Numbered from the stretch's first letter, positions 42,402 through 53,388 are shown. The stretch is 64,000 nt of DNA from JAEMQF01 sp963850525 (GCA_963850525.1 CAWKLQ010000008.1:806001-870000); one strand, 5' to 3'. Numbers and translations: made by a program. Notes: generated by a model from the sequence alone, not told the origin.

Positions 42402-43019
42402 ATGCATTCGCCGCCCTTGCCTTTGCAATTGATCCTCGCCTCCACGTCGCGCTACCGCCGCGAGTTGCTCGAGCGACTGCGGCTGCCCTTTGTCGTGGTA
42501 GCGCCGCTCGTCGACGAAACACCCGGCGCCGGCGAAGCGCCCGCGGCATTGGCCCAGCGCCTGGCCCAGGCCAAGGCCGCCGCAGTGTCGACAACGCACC
42601 CGAATGCTGTGGTCATCGGCTCCGATCAGGTCGCCGATCTGGACGGCGTGGCCGTCGGCAAACCTGGCACCCACGAGCGCGCGACGCAGCAATTGCACGC
42701 GATGAGCGGGCGCGCCGTCGTGTTTCAAACCGCCATCAGCGTGTCTTGCCGCAGCCGCGGCTTCGAGGCGAATGCATTGGTGCCGGTGACGGTGCGGTTT
42801 CGCAAATTGAGCGCCACCGAAATCGAGTGCTACCTGCGCGCCGAGCAGCCCTACGACTGCGCCGGCAGCGCCAAAGTCGAAACCCTCGGCATTGCACTGA
42901 TCGAATCGCTGCACAGCGACGACCCGACCGCATTGATCGGCCTGCCCTTGATTCAAACCTGCGCGTTGTTGCGCCGCGCCGGCCTGGACCCGCTTGGCGC
43001 TACCGGAACGGCACCGTGA
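42402..43019 (+). CDS. maf: Maf-family nucleotide pyrophosphatase (YceF type)
   Basis: Hydrolyses non-canonical or modified nucleoside triphosphates (the YceF type prefers m7GTP). It has 205 residues, with LILASTSRYRRELLERL, a V-D-E-T motif in APLVDETPG, VVIGSDQVADLDG, the KPGTHERATQQL block and YDCAGSAKVETLGI. The S-R-Y-R-x-x-L-L start and Q-x-A-x-L motif favour YceF over dTTPase. ATG 42402 is divergent from yceD, 37 bases away. It overlaps the next gene as GTGA. Confidence 0.9.
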   Translation: MHSPPLPLQLILASTSRYRRELLERLRLPFVVVAPLVDETPGAGEAPAALAQRLAQAKAAAVSTTHPNAVVIGSDQVADLDGVAVGKPGTHERATQQLHAMSGRAVVFQTAISVSCRSRGFEANALVPVTVRFRKLSATEIECYLRAEQPYDCAGSAKVETLGIALIESLHSDDPTALIGLPLIQTCALLRRAGLDPLGATGTAP

Positions 43020-43786
43020 GCAGCGGCAAGCTCTACCTCATGCCGAACACGCTGGACTTCGGCATGAGCGGCGAGTTGCCGCGCCTGGACGAAGCGCTCG
43101 CGCCCGGGGTCATTCGCGTCGCTGCGCGCCTGGAACACTGGGTCGTTGAAAACGCAAAGAGCGCGCGGCTTTTTCTGAAGCGCGTCGACGCGGTCGCGCC
43201 GTTGCTGCACCGCTTGCAGGAGATTCACATCGTCGAGCTGCCGCGGCCCGTCAAAGGACATTCGAGCGTGCCGAGCATGGACCTCGCCACGCTCCTGGCG
43301 CCCGCCCTGCAGGGGCATGACCTCGGCTTGCTCAGCGAAGCCGGCCTGCCCGCCGTCGCCGACCCCGGCGCGGCGGTGGTGCAACTCGCGCACGCGCACG
43401 GCATCGACGTGGTCGCGCTGCCGGGTTCGAGCTCGCTGCTCCTGGCGTTGGCCGCGAGCGGCTTGAACGGCCAGGGGTTCAGCTTCGTCGGCTACTTGCC
43501 TACGGACGCCGTGGCGCGCGCCACGCGGATTCGCGAGCTGGAGGCGCAATCGCGGAGCAACGGCCAGACCCAACTCATGATCGAGACGCCCTACCGCAAC
43601 CAGGCGATCTTGGATGCCCTGGTCGAGCACTTGCGCGAGAGCACGTGGCTGTCGGTGAGTTGCGGCCTGACGCTGGCGGGCGGTTATTCGCGCACCGACC
43701 GGGTTGCCGCCTGGCGCTCTGCGAAACTCAGCTTGCCCAGCAACGTGCCGGCGGTGTTCTTGCTGCTCGTAAGCGGCGCTTCATAG
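43016..43786 (+). CDS. SAM-dependent methyltransferase, RsmI-like tetrapyrrole methylase fold
   Basis: 256 residues of the SAM-dependent TP-methylase fold. LYLMPNTLDFG, GLLSEAGLPAVADPGAAVVQLAH and ALPGSSSLLLALAASGLNGQGFSFVGYLPTD are the RsmI-like motifs. Compared with RsmI (16S rRNA C1402 2'-O-methylase) the N-terminus differs (MPNTLDFG instead of VGTPIGN), as in a sub-family often paired with maf. The target RNA is therefore uncertain. Start GTG 43016 overlaps the maf stop (GTGA). Confidence 0.82.
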   Translation: MSSGKLYLMPNTLDFGMSGELPRLDEALAPGVIRVAARLEHWVVENAKSARLFLKRVDAVAPLLHRLQEIHIVELPRPVKGHSSVPSMDLATLLAPALQGHDLGLLSEAGLPAVADPGAAVVQLAHAHGIDVVALPGSSSLLLALAASGLNGQGFSFVGYLPTDAVARATRIRELEAQSRSNGQTQLMIETPYRNQAILDALVEHLRESTWLSVSCGLTLAGGYSRTDRVAAWRSAKLSLPSNVPAVFLLLVSGAS

Positions 43787-43808
43787 CGCAGGATCCGCTG
43801 GCGCGACT

Positions 43809-45302
<1,494 letters not shown>

Positions 45303-45430
45303 CCGGGGATTATCGCCTTTGCGGATTGCGCACCGGGTTGAACGAGAAGCCGCGCTCTAGAATGCCGCGCCTGTTGCGTTGGCAGCGCCCGGCGAATCGC
45401 CGCGAACCCCCCAATTTTTCGAGACCCGCA

Positions 45431-46498
45431 ATGATCTTGGTCACCGGTGGCGCCGGATTCATCGGCGCCAATTTCGTTCTGGACTGGATCGCCACGACGG
45501 GCGAGGCGGTGCTCAACCTCGACGCGCTGACGTACGCCGGCAACCTAGAGAGCCTGCGCTCCCTCAAGGACGACAGCCGCCACTGCTTCGTGAAGGGCGA
45601 CATCGCCGATCGCGCCTTGCTCGATGCGCTGTTCACTGAGCACAGGCCTCGCGCCGTCGTGCACTTCGCCGCGGAAAGCCACGTCGACAGAAGCATTCAC
45701 GGGCCTGGCGCCTTCATCAAGACGAACGTTGAAGGCACCTTCACTTTGCTCGAGGCGACTCGGCTGTATTGGGCCGGGCTCGAAGCCGAACGCAGAAGCG
45801 CCTTTCGCTTCCACCACGTGTCCACCGACGAGGTTTACGGCTCGCTCGGCCCTGCCGACCCGCCTTTCACCGAGCGCCACGCGTTCGAGCCGAACAGCCC
45901 CTACTCGGCAAGCAAGGCCGCAGCCGACCATTTGGTTCGGGCCTGGCACCACACCTACGGTTTGCCGGTGCTCACGACGAATTGCTCGAACAACTATGGG
46001 CCTTACCACTTTCCGGAGAAGCTGATTCCGCTGATGATCGTCAACGCGCTCGCCGGCAAAGCGCTGCCGGTGTACGGTGACGGCATGCAGGTGCGCGATT
46101 GGCTTTACGTCAAGGATCATTGCGCAGCGATCCGCGAAGTGCTCGCGCGCGGCCGCGTCGGCGAAACCTACAACGTCGGCGGATGGAATGAGAAGCCGAA
46201 TATCGAAATCGTGCAAACGATCTGCGCCTTGCTCGACGAAATGCGGCCGAGCCCCGCCGGCCCGTACGCCAGGCTCATCAAAAACGTCCCCGATCGGCCC
46301 GGCCACGACCGCCGCTACGCAATCGACGCGCGCAAGATCGAATCCGAACTCGGCTGGCGCCCTGCAGAATCGTTCGAGACCGGAATCCGCAAGACGCTGC
46401 GCTGGACCCTCGACAATGCAACGTGGGTCGCGAATGTGCAGAGCGGCGCCTACCGCGACTGGGTGGCGACGAACTATGAATCACGGCCGGTCGCCTGA
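45431..46498 (+). CDS. rfbB: dTDP-glucose 4,6-dehydratase
   Basis: Second step of dTDP-L-rhamnose synthesis (dTDP-glucose to the 4-keto-6-deoxy sugar), 355 residues. It is an extended SDR with the NAD site VTGGAGFIGANFVLDW, the catalytic Y-x-x-x-K in PYSASKAAADHLVRAW, STDEVYGSL (T-D-E active-site loop) and NCSNNYGPYHFPEKLIP. It opens the polysaccharide locus, divergent from rhlE; ATG 45431 fits the family start. Confidence 0.95.
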   Translation: MILVTGGAGFIGANFVLDWIATTGEAVLNLDALTYAGNLESLRSLKDDSRHCFVKGDIADRALLDALFTEHRPRAVVHFAAESHVDRSIHGPGAFIKTNVEGTFTLLEATRLYWAGLEAERRSAFRFHHVSTDEVYGSLGPADPPFTERHAFEPNSPYSASKAAADHLVRAWHHTYGLPVLTTNCSNNYGPYHFPEKLIPLMIVNALAGKALPVYGDGMQVRDWLYVKDHCAAIREVLARGRVGETYNVGGWNEKPNIEIVQTICALLDEMRPSPAGPYARLIKNVPDRPGHDRRYAIDARKIESELGWRPAESFETGIRKTLRWTLDNATWVANVQSGAYRDWVATNYESRPVA

Positions 46499-46546
46499 CA
46501 TGCGCGCGGCGGAATTCCTGCTGCGCCTACTTTCTTTGCGGACACC

Positions 46547-47875
46547 ATGAAAATTACTGTCATCGGCACGGGTTATGTCGGCCTCGTGAGCGGAGCGTGC
46601 CTGGCCGACGTGGGCAACGACGTGCTGTGCCTGGACCTTGACGCGAAGAAGATCGCCACACTGCAGGCCGGTGGAATGCCGATCCACGAGCCTGGGCTGG
46701 ACCAGGTCGTGCAGCGCAACGTCGCCGCCGGGCGCTTGCACTTCACCACGGACGTGGAGCGCGCGGTGCACTTCGGCACCGTGCAGTTCATTGCCGTGGG
46801 CACGCCGCCCGACGAAGACGGCTCGGCCGACCTGAAGTACGTTCTCGCCGCAGCGCGCAGCATCGGCAAGCACATGACCGACTACAAACTCGTCGTCGAC
46901 AAGAGCACCGTGCCGGTGGGCACCGCCGACAAAGTGAAGGCGGCAATCGCCGACGAACTGAACCGCCGTGGCGTCAAAGTGCCCCACAGCGTCGTCTCGA
47001 ACCCGGAGTTCTTGAAAGAAGGCGCTGCGGTCGAGGACTTCATGCGCCCGGACCGTGTCGTCATCGGCGCCGATGAAGACGACGATCAGGCCATCAACCT
47101 GATGCGCTCGCTCTACGCGCCGTTCAACCGCAATCGGGATCGACTCGTCGTGATGAACCAGCGCAGCGCCGAACTCACGAAGTACGCGGCAAACGCGATG
47201 CTCGCCACCCGCATCAGTTTCATGAACGAAATGGCGAACCTCGCCGAACGATTGGGTGCCGACATCGAAATGGTGCGCCAGGGCATAGGTTCGGATCCGC
47301 GCATCGGTTTTCACTTCCTCTACCCGGGCGCCGGATATGGCGGTTCGTGCTTTCCGAAAGACGTGCAGGCCTTGCTGCGCACCGCCAGCCAGGACGCTGG
47401 TACGTCGCTCAAGGTGCTGGCCGCCGTCGAGGCGGCGAACGAGGCACAGAAACGCGTGCTGCCCGACAAGGTACGCAAGCGCTTCGGTGACGACCTGCGC
47501 GGCCGGCACTTCGCCCTGTGGGGCCTGGCGTTCAAGCCCAACACCGACGACATGCGCGAAGCGCCGAGCCTGGCCATCGTGCGCGCGTTGACGCAGGCCG
47601 GCGCGACCGTCACCGCGTACGACCCCGTAGCGATGACCGAGGCGCGCCGCGTCTTTGCCGACGACCCCGCATTTGCCTGCGCAGGCTCGCCAATGGCCAC
47701 CCTGGAGGGCGCCGACGCCCTGCTCATCGCCACCGAGTGGAAGGAATTCCGCAGCCCCGATTTCGAGGCGATTCGCGCCGCGCTGAAGCAGCCGGTCATC
47801 TTCGATGGGCGCAATCTGTACGAGCCGCGCACGCTGCGGGAGCTCGGCTTCGAGTACTTCGCAATCGGCCGTTGA
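46547..47875 (+). CDS. ugd: UDP-glucose 6-dehydrogenase
   Basis: Oxidises UDP-glucose to UDP-glucuronate in two NAD-dependent steps; 442 residues. MKITVIGTGYVGLVSGACLAD is the Rossmann site; the catalytic cysteine is in YPGAGYGGSCFPKDVQAL; NPEFLKEGAAVEDFMRPDRVV and WGLAFKPNTDDMREAPS are typical. UDP-glucuronate would feed surface glycans. It is embedded between rhamnose genes rfbB and rfbD, sharing one base with the latter (TGATG). Confidence 0.95.
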   Translation: MKITVIGTGYVGLVSGACLADVGNDVLCLDLDAKKIATLQAGGMPIHEPGLDQVVQRNVAAGRLHFTTDVERAVHFGTVQFIAVGTPPDEDGSADLKYVLAAARSIGKHMTDYKLVVDKSTVPVGTADKVKAAIADELNRRGVKVPHSVVSNPEFLKEGAAVEDFMRPDRVVIGADEDDDQAINLMRSLYAPFNRNRDRLVVMNQRSAELTKYAANAMLATRISFMNEMANLAERLGADIEMVRQGIGSDPRIGFHFLYPGAGYGGSCFPKDVQALLRTASQDAGTSLKVLAAVEAANEAQKRVLPDKVRKRFGDDLRGRHFALWGLAFKPNTDDMREAPSLAIVRALTQAGATVTAYDPVAMTEARRVFADDPAFACAGSPMATLEGADALLIATEWKEFRSPDFEAIRAALKQPVIFDGRNLYEPRTLRELGFEYFAIGR

Positions 47876-48777
47876 TGAAGATTCTGCTGCTCGGCAAGAA
47901 AGGTCAAGTCGGTTGGGAATTGCAGCGCTCGCTCGCGCCGCTGGGTGAACTGGTCGCGCTGGACTTTGACAGCCCCGGCCCGTTGAAGGCCGACTTTTCG
48001 CAGCCCGAGCAGCTCGCTGCCACGATACGTAAAGTGGCGCCCGACGTCATCGTGAACGCCGCGGCGCACACTGCAGTCGACAAGTGCGAGACCGAGCCAG
48101 GCCTCGCGCGCGCCATCAACGCCACAGGCCCAGCCGTGCTCGCCCGTGAAGCCGCAGCACGCGGCGCCTGGCTCGTGCACTACAGCACCGATTACGTGTT
48201 CGACGGCAGCGGCAGCACACCCTGGCGCGAAGACGACCCCACGGGCCCGCTCAACGTCTACGGGAAGACCAAACTCGAAGGTGAAGAAGCGATCCGCGCC
48301 AGTGGTTGCAAGCACCTCGTCTTGCGCACCAGTTGGGTCTATGCGGCGCGCGGCGGCAATTTCGCGAAGACGATGCTCAAACTCGCTCAGGAGCGTGAGC
48401 GCTTAAAGGTCATTGACGACCAGATCGGCGCGCCCACCGGGGCCGACCTTCTCGCCGACGTGACGGCGCACGCGCTGCGCGCGGTCATCGCCAACGCCGG
48501 CCTTTGCGGCACCTACCACGCGACGGCCGCGGGCCAAACCAGTTGGCACGGCTATGCCTGTCACGCCATCGAATTTGCGCGCCGCGCAGGCAAAAGCGTC
48601 AAAGTCGCCCCCGACGCCATCGAGGCCGTACCCTCGAGCGCATTCATCACCGCGGCGAAACGGCCGCACAATTCACGCCTGGATTCGAGAAAATTCAGCG
48701 CGGCGTTCGGCCTGTCGCTGCCGCGCTGGGAGCTTGGAGTGGAGCGAATGCTTGCTGAACTGCTCGACGCAAACTGA
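47875..48777 (+). CDS. rfbD: dTDP-4-dehydrorhamnose reductase
   Basis: Last step of dTDP-L-rhamnose synthesis, NADPH-dependent; 300 residues. LLLGKKGQVGWELQRSL (cofactor site), VNAAAHTAVDKCETEPGLARAIN, HYSTDYVFDGSG, and the Y-x-x-x-K in LNVYGKTKLEGEEAI are family motifs. It starts at ATG 47875, overlapping the ugd stop by one base. Confidence 0.95.
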   Translation: MKILLLGKKGQVGWELQRSLAPLGELVALDFDSPGPLKADFSQPEQLAATIRKVAPDVIVNAAAHTAVDKCETEPGLARAINATGPAVLAREAAARGAWLVHYSTDYVFDGSGSTPWREDDPTGPLNVYGKTKLEGEEAIRASGCKHLVLRTSWVYAARGGNFAKTMLKLAQERERLKVIDDQIGAPTGADLLADVTAHALRAVIANAGLCGTYHATAAGQTSWHGYACHAIEFARRAGKSVKVAPDAIEAVPSSAFITAAKRPHNSRLDSRKFSAAFGLSLPRWELGVERMLAELLDAN

Positions 48778-48816
48778 GTGCGAACTTCGCCGCACGGTGC
48801 CTTGGGAGGGGTTGAC

Positions 48817-49147
48817 ATGCAATGGAGTGACGTTCTTCGCAATCCGTTTCTGCAGAACCTGCCGTTCAAGATCGAGCTGAGCCCAGCGAGCAACCAGCAC
48901 GGAATCGCTCAGGTGGAGCTTGCAACTGAACTGCGCAAACGCCGCGGCATCGAACAAGCGACTGAAGGAGTTTGCGCTGGTCACACCGTTTCCCGCGGCC
49001 CCGGAAATCTGCGTCGAGATCATGTCTCCCGCGAACACCTGGGCCGAGATGCACATGAACGCCGGCCTCTATTTGGAGGCCGGTGCGCTCGAAGTGTGGG
49101 TCATCGCGATGAACGGCAAGCGCAAGACCATCAAGCCATCGACGTGA
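48817..49147 (+). pseudogene. Broken Uma2-family (DUF820) nuclease gene
   Basis: The first ~45 codons (MQWSDVLRNPFLQNLPFKIE, then SPASNQHGIAQVELATELRKRRG) match the N-terminus of Uma2/DUF820 PD-(D/E)XK-fold proteins. The C-terminal part (TPFPAAPEICVEIMSPAN, then YLEAGALEVWVI) appears in a different frame (+1). The middle, which normally carries the V-A-D-V-A-W active-site strand, is missing. So the gene has both an internal deletion and a frameshift and cannot make the intact enzyme. It lies between rfbD and rfbA copy 1. Confidence 0.75.
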
Positions 49148-49162
49148 AGCCACGCTGAAGAC

Positions 49163-50044
49163 ATGCAGCGCAGAGGCATCATCCTCGCCGGCGGCTCGGG
49201 CACGCGGCTGCACCCCGCCACGCTGGCCATGAGCAAACAACTGCTCCCGGTTTACGACAAGCCGATGGTGTATTACCCGTTGAGCACACTTATGCTTGCC
49301 GGAATTCGCGACATCCTCGTCATCAGCACCCCGCAAGACACCCCCCGCTTCGAGGCGCTGCTCGGCAGCGGCGAACAATGGGGCGTCAACCTCAGCTACT
49401 GCGTGCAGCCCAGCCCCGACGGACTCGCGCAGGCGTTCATCCTCGGCAAGAAGCATGTCGACCGCCAACCCAGCGCCCTGGTGCTGGGCGACAACATCTT
49501 CTACGGCCACGACCTGCAAGGCCTGCTGCACACGGCGTCGAACCGCAGCACGGGTGCATCGGTCTTCGCGTACCACGTGAACGACCCTGAACGTTATGGC
49601 GTCGTGGCGTTTGGTGCGGACAAGCGCGCTGTCAGCATCGAAGAGAAGCCCGCAGCGCCGAAAAGCAACTACGCCGTGACGGGTCTGTACTTCTACGACG
49701 AGCAGGTCTGCGACATCGCTGCGCGCATCAAGCCGTCGGCGCGCGGCGAACTCGAAATCACCGAGGTGAACGCGAAGTACTTGGCGCAGGGCCAACTCAA
49801 CGTCGAGATCATGGGCCGCGGTTTTGCGTGGCTGGATACCGGCACGCACGACAGCCTGCTGGAGGCCGGCCAGTTCATCGCGACTCTGGAAAAACGTCAG
49901 GGCCTGAAGGTGGCGTGCCCCGAGGAAATCGCTTATCGCTCGGGCTGGATCGGCGCCGCGCAACTCGAGGCGCTCGCGCAGCCGATGCTCAAGAACGGCT
50001 ACGGGCAGTACCTGCTGCAGGTGCTCAAGGGTCGGGTGTATTGA
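49163..50044 (+). CDS. rfbA: Glucose-1-phosphate thymidylyltransferase, copy 1
   Basis: Makes dTDP-glucose from dTTP and glucose 1-phosphate, the first step to dTDP-rhamnose; 293 residues. GIILAGGSGTRLHPATLAMSKQLLPVYDKPM is the nucleotide site; QPSPDGLAQAFILG, LGDNIFYGHDL and EITEVNAKYL follow. A second copy at 51877-52758 differs at about 14 residues by my alignment. Both copies look intact. This copy is followed without gap by a remnant of rfbC, so it was once rfbA-rfbC like the second copy. Confidence 0.95.
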   Translation: MQRRGIILAGGSGTRLHPATLAMSKQLLPVYDKPMVYYPLSTLMLAGIRDILVISTPQDTPRFEALLGSGEQWGVNLSYCVQPSPDGLAQAFILGKKHVDRQPSALVLGDNIFYGHDLQGLLHTASNRSTGASVFAYHVNDPERYGVVAFGADKRAVSIEEKPAAPKSNYAVTGLYFYDEQVCDIAARIKPSARGELEITEVNAKYLAQGQLNVEIMGRGFAWLDTGTHDSLLEAGQFIATLEKRQGLKVACPEEIAYRSGWIGAAQLEALAQPMLKNGYGQYLLQVLKGRVY

Positions 50045-50140
50045 TGAAGGTCAAGGCGACGACGATTCCGAGCGTGCTCAACCTCTGGCCTGAGGTGATT
50101 GGAGTCGAGCGCGGGCCCTCCATCGGGAGCTTCAACCCGA
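50044..50140 (+). pseudogene. 5' remnant of rfbC
   Basis: Starting at the ATG that overlaps the rfbA stop, about 95 bases still align with the beginning of the intact rfbC at 52758 (ATGAAGGTCA start, then an ATTCC-G-GTGCT block and a CTTCAACC block). Point changes have destroyed the sense: FGDERGFFMETFNQ of the intact gene corresponds to IGVERGPSIGSFNP. Similarity stops at about 50140, where the vapB promoter begins. Confidence 0.65.
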
Positions 50141-50145
50141 CCCGC

Positions 50146-50184
50146 TTGACAGCCACCCACACTCTAGAATATGGTTACCCATAT
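50146..50184 (+). promoter_or_regulatory. vapBC promoter with overlapping palindromic operator
   Basis: TTGACA (50146-50151) is a perfect -35; an 18-base spacer leads to TATGGT (50170-50175) as -10. A perfect palindrome ATATGG-TTAC-CCATAT (50169-50184) covers the -10 and the start codon region, as expected for autorepression by the VapB antitoxin. If the -10 is right, transcription begins within a base or two of the ATG at 50183, giving a leaderless or near-leaderless messenger. Confidence 0.6.
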
Positions 50185-50428
50185 GAAGACGACGATCGAA
50201 ATTTCGGATCCCCTTCTCGATGCGGCGAAGAAAGCAGCCCTGCGCGATGGGACGACGCTGAAGGCATTGGTTGAACTGGGGCTGCGCCACGTTCTTGCAA
50301 CTCGCAAGCGCGACGCCACGTTCCGGTTGCGAAAAGCGAGTTTTCGTGGCAAGGGGCTTCAGCCGGCAGCGAAAGATCTGTCCTGGGAGCAAATCCGGGA
50401 GTTGGCGTACGCCGAACGCGGCCGATGA
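50183..50428 (+). CDS. vapB: Type II antitoxin, VapB family
   Basis: 81-residue protein. The N-terminal MKTTIEISDPLLDAAKKAAL, then GTTLKALVELGLRHVL, is a ribbon-helix-helix DNA-binding domain of VapB type. The C-terminal FRLRKASFRGKGLQP and DLSWEQIRELAYAERG is the toxin-binding tail. Its ATG lies in a palindromic operator. The stop overlaps the vapC start (ATGA). A start four codons earlier (50171) is possible, but the conserved sequence starts at 50183. Confidence 0.85.
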   Translation: MKTTIEISDPLLDAAKKAALRDGTTLKALVELGLRHVLATRKRDATFRLRKASFRGKGLQPAAKDLSWEQIRELAYAERGR

Positions 50429-50862
50429 TCGCCGTCGATACCAACATCCTCGTCTATGCCCACCGGGAGGACTCCGAATGGCACAGCGAGTCGATCGCCC
50501 GGGTCGCCGAACTCGCCGAAGGGCGTCTTCCCTGGGCGATACCCTGGCCTTGCATCCATGAGTTCCTGGCCATCGTTACCCATCCGAAAGTCTTCGCACC
50601 GCCATCGCCGATGAAAGTCGCCGTAGACCAGGTCGAAGCGTGGCTCCAGTCTCCAGGATTGGTTTTTCTCGCCGAATCCGACAATCACTGGAACGAGCTG
50701 AAGGCGATGCTCGAGGCCGGCCGGGTTGTCGGCCCCAAAGTGCATGATGCTCGCGTGGCGGCACTGTGCTTGCAGCACGGCGTGCGCGAGTTGTGGTCGG
50801 CTGATCGCGACTTTGGTCGCTTCCCAAGCCTGACAACGACGAATCCCTTGGTGGGGCGATAG
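50425..50862 (+). CDS. vapC: Type II toxin VapC, PIN-domain ribonuclease
   Basis: 145-residue PIN-domain RNase. The acidic active-site residues are visible: D5 in MIAVDTNILVYAHR, E46 in WPCIHEFLAI, D108 in KVHDARVAAL, and D127/D129 in LWSADRDFGRF. The overlap with vapB and the operator upstream make a standard VapBC module. It sits between the two rfbA copies. No gene is seen in 50863-51024. Confidence 0.9.
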   Translation: MIAVDTNILVYAHREDSEWHSESIARVAELAEGRLPWAIPWPCIHEFLAIVTHPKVFAPPSPMKVAVDQVEAWLQSPGLVFLAESDNHWNELKAMLEAGRVVGPKVHDARVAALCLQHGVRELWSADRDFGRFPSLTTTNPLVGR

Positions 50863-51024
50863 CCGTGGCGCAGCCGTTCGCGGTGGCAAAATCAACTCCG
50901 GTGCAGTCCACCCAAGGGAAATCAACGCTTCTGAACGCGGCACCTGGCACGAATGCGGGGAGTCCCTGGGCTTTTCGCACACCCAGGTCGAAAAGTTTCT
51001 GCCCGTCCCATTAGAAACTCCCGC

Positions 51025-51438
51025 ATGAACACCAGCTCCCTCGACCCGCCTGCAATCGATGACCGGTTACGGGGCGTGCTGGCACGCTTTCCAGACCTGG
51101 TGTTGGCGATTCTGTTCGGCTCGGTTGCTCAAGGGCGCCAGCGCTCGGACAGCGACCTCGACATCGGCGTCGCGGCCGACAATGAACTGACTGCTGCCGA
51201 CAAGACGGCCATCATCGAAGCTCTGGCCGAGAGCACCGGCCGAGCCATCGACCTGATCGATTTGAAGGTAGTCGCCGAGCCGCTGCTGGGCCAGATCGTG
51301 CGGCACGGCCGTCGTATTCTGGGTGACGACGGCGCGTATGGTCGATTGATCAGCCGCCACCTGTTCGAACAGGCCGATTTCATGCCGTATCGCAGCCGAG
51401 TGCTGACAGAAAGGAGAGCGGCATGGATCGGGAAGTAG
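51025..51438 (+). CDS. mntA: MntA-type antitoxin (minimal nucleotidyltransferase)
   Basis: 137 residues. The MNT signature G-S-x10-D-x-D is exact: G32-S33 and D44/D46 in LFGSVAQGRQRSDSDLDIGV. The downstream DLIDLKVVAEPLLGQIVRHG and SRHLFEQADFMPYRSRVL are typical of MntA partners of HepT. Known members AMPylate the HEPN toxin on a tyrosine to neutralise it (type VII). The gene overlaps hepT by 16 bases. Confidence 0.87.
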   Translation: MNTSSLDPPAIDDRLRGVLARFPDLVLAILFGSVAQGRQRSDSDLDIGVAADNELTAADKTAIIEALAESTGRAIDLIDLKVVAEPLLGQIVRHGRRILGDDGAYGRLISRHLFEQADFMPYRSRVLTERRAAWIGK

Positions 51439-51836
51439 TCGAGCAAAAATTGGAGTCGCTTCGGCACTGTGTGCGGCGCATCGAATCCAGATGTCCTGTG
51501 GATGCCCAAGCGTTGGCCAACGATCCAGACCTGCAAGACATCATTTCGCTCAACCTCAGCCGCGCGGTCCAGGTGTGCGTCGACATTGGAGCCCACCTCA
51601 TTTCAGGCATGGAAGTGCCGCCTCCGGACACGATGGGTCAGACGTTCGACTTGCTTGCGCAATCTGGAGTGATCACCAGCGGGTTGGCAACGCGAATGAA
51701 GAAGGCCGTCGGCTTCAGAAACATCGCTGTGCACAGCTACGAAGCAATCAACTGGCATATCGTGCACAGCATCGCAAGGGACAACCTGTCGGACTTTGCA
51801 GAGTTTGCAAGAGTCGTTGCGCTGCGGTGCGCTTGA
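51423..51836 (+). CDS. hepT: HepT-type toxin, HEPN-domain ribonuclease
   Basis: 137-residue HEPN protein with the R-x4-H-x-Y motif: R99, H104, Y106 in GFRNIAVHSYEAI. The preceding helix pattern (SLNLSRAVQVCVDIGAHLIS) fits the HepT/DUF86 family. The tyrosine is the residue AMPylated by MntA in characterised pairs. It ends 41 bases before rfbA copy 2. Confidence 0.88.
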   Translation: MDREVVEQKLESLRHCVRRIESRCPVDAQALANDPDLQDIISLNLSRAVQVCVDIGAHLISGMEVPPPDTMGQTFDLLAQSGVITSGLATRMKKAVGFRNIAVHSYEAINWHIVHSIARDNLSDFAEFARVVALRCA

Positions 51837-51876
51837 GACAGACGAATTCAGTAGCGCTGCGACGGCCACCCAGACC

Positions 51877-52757
<881 letters not shown>

Positions 52758-52758
<1 letters not shown>

Positions 52759-53288
52759 TGAAGGTCACGCCTACGGCGATTCCCGGCGTGCTGATTCTCG
52801 AACCCAGGGTGTTTGGGGACGAGCGGGGGTTCTTCATGGAAACCTTCAACCAGAAGGTTTTCAACGCTGCGGTCGGGCATGAAGTGACTTTCGTGCAGGA
52901 CAATCATTCGCGTTCCGCCAAGGGCGTGCTGCGCGGCCTGCATTACCAGCGACCACCGCATGCGCAGGGCAAATTGGTGCGCGTGACGCAGGGTTCGGTG
53001 TTCGATGTCGCGGCGGACATTCGGCAGGGAAGCGCGACCTATCGGAAGTGGATTGGCGTGGAGTTGACTGGGCAGAATCACCGGCAGATGTGGATACCGC
53101 CTGGGTTGGCGCATGGTTTTCTGGTCACCAGCGACAGCGCCGACTTCCTCTACAAGACAACCGACTATTACGTGCCGCAAGCCGAAGCCAGCATTCGGTG
53201 GGACGACCCGAAACTGGGCATCGACTGGCCTCTGAATGGCGTCGTGCCAGCGCTGTCTGTAAAGGATGCAGCGGCACAGCTCACCTGA
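52758..53288 (+). CDS. rfbC: dTDP-4-dehydrorhamnose 3,5-epimerase
   Basis: 176-residue cupin epimerase, third step of the dTDP-rhamnose path. GVLILEPRVFGDERGFFMET, VQDNHSRSAKGVLRGLHYQ (catalytic histidine in RGLHYQ), GSVFDVAADIR, and IPPGLAHGFLV with YKTTDYYVPQAE (catalytic tyrosine region) are all intact. It is the only complete rfbC in the window and starts at ATG 52758 in the rfbA stop (TGATG). Confidence 0.95.
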
Positions 53289-53388
53289 TCGCCTGGCTTG
53301 GCAGCAAGACACAGCCAAGCCAGAAAGTTCTCGCCAAAGCCACCGAGAAGGGATCCGAAATGCGCCTATCATTGCGTCTGTTCAACTC

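Noticed and set aside
40446..43019. 857-codon plus-strand frame covering plsX, rpmF and yceD
   Set aside because: Only its last 205 codons are a real gene (maf). The upstream part is antisense to well-supported minus-strand genes.
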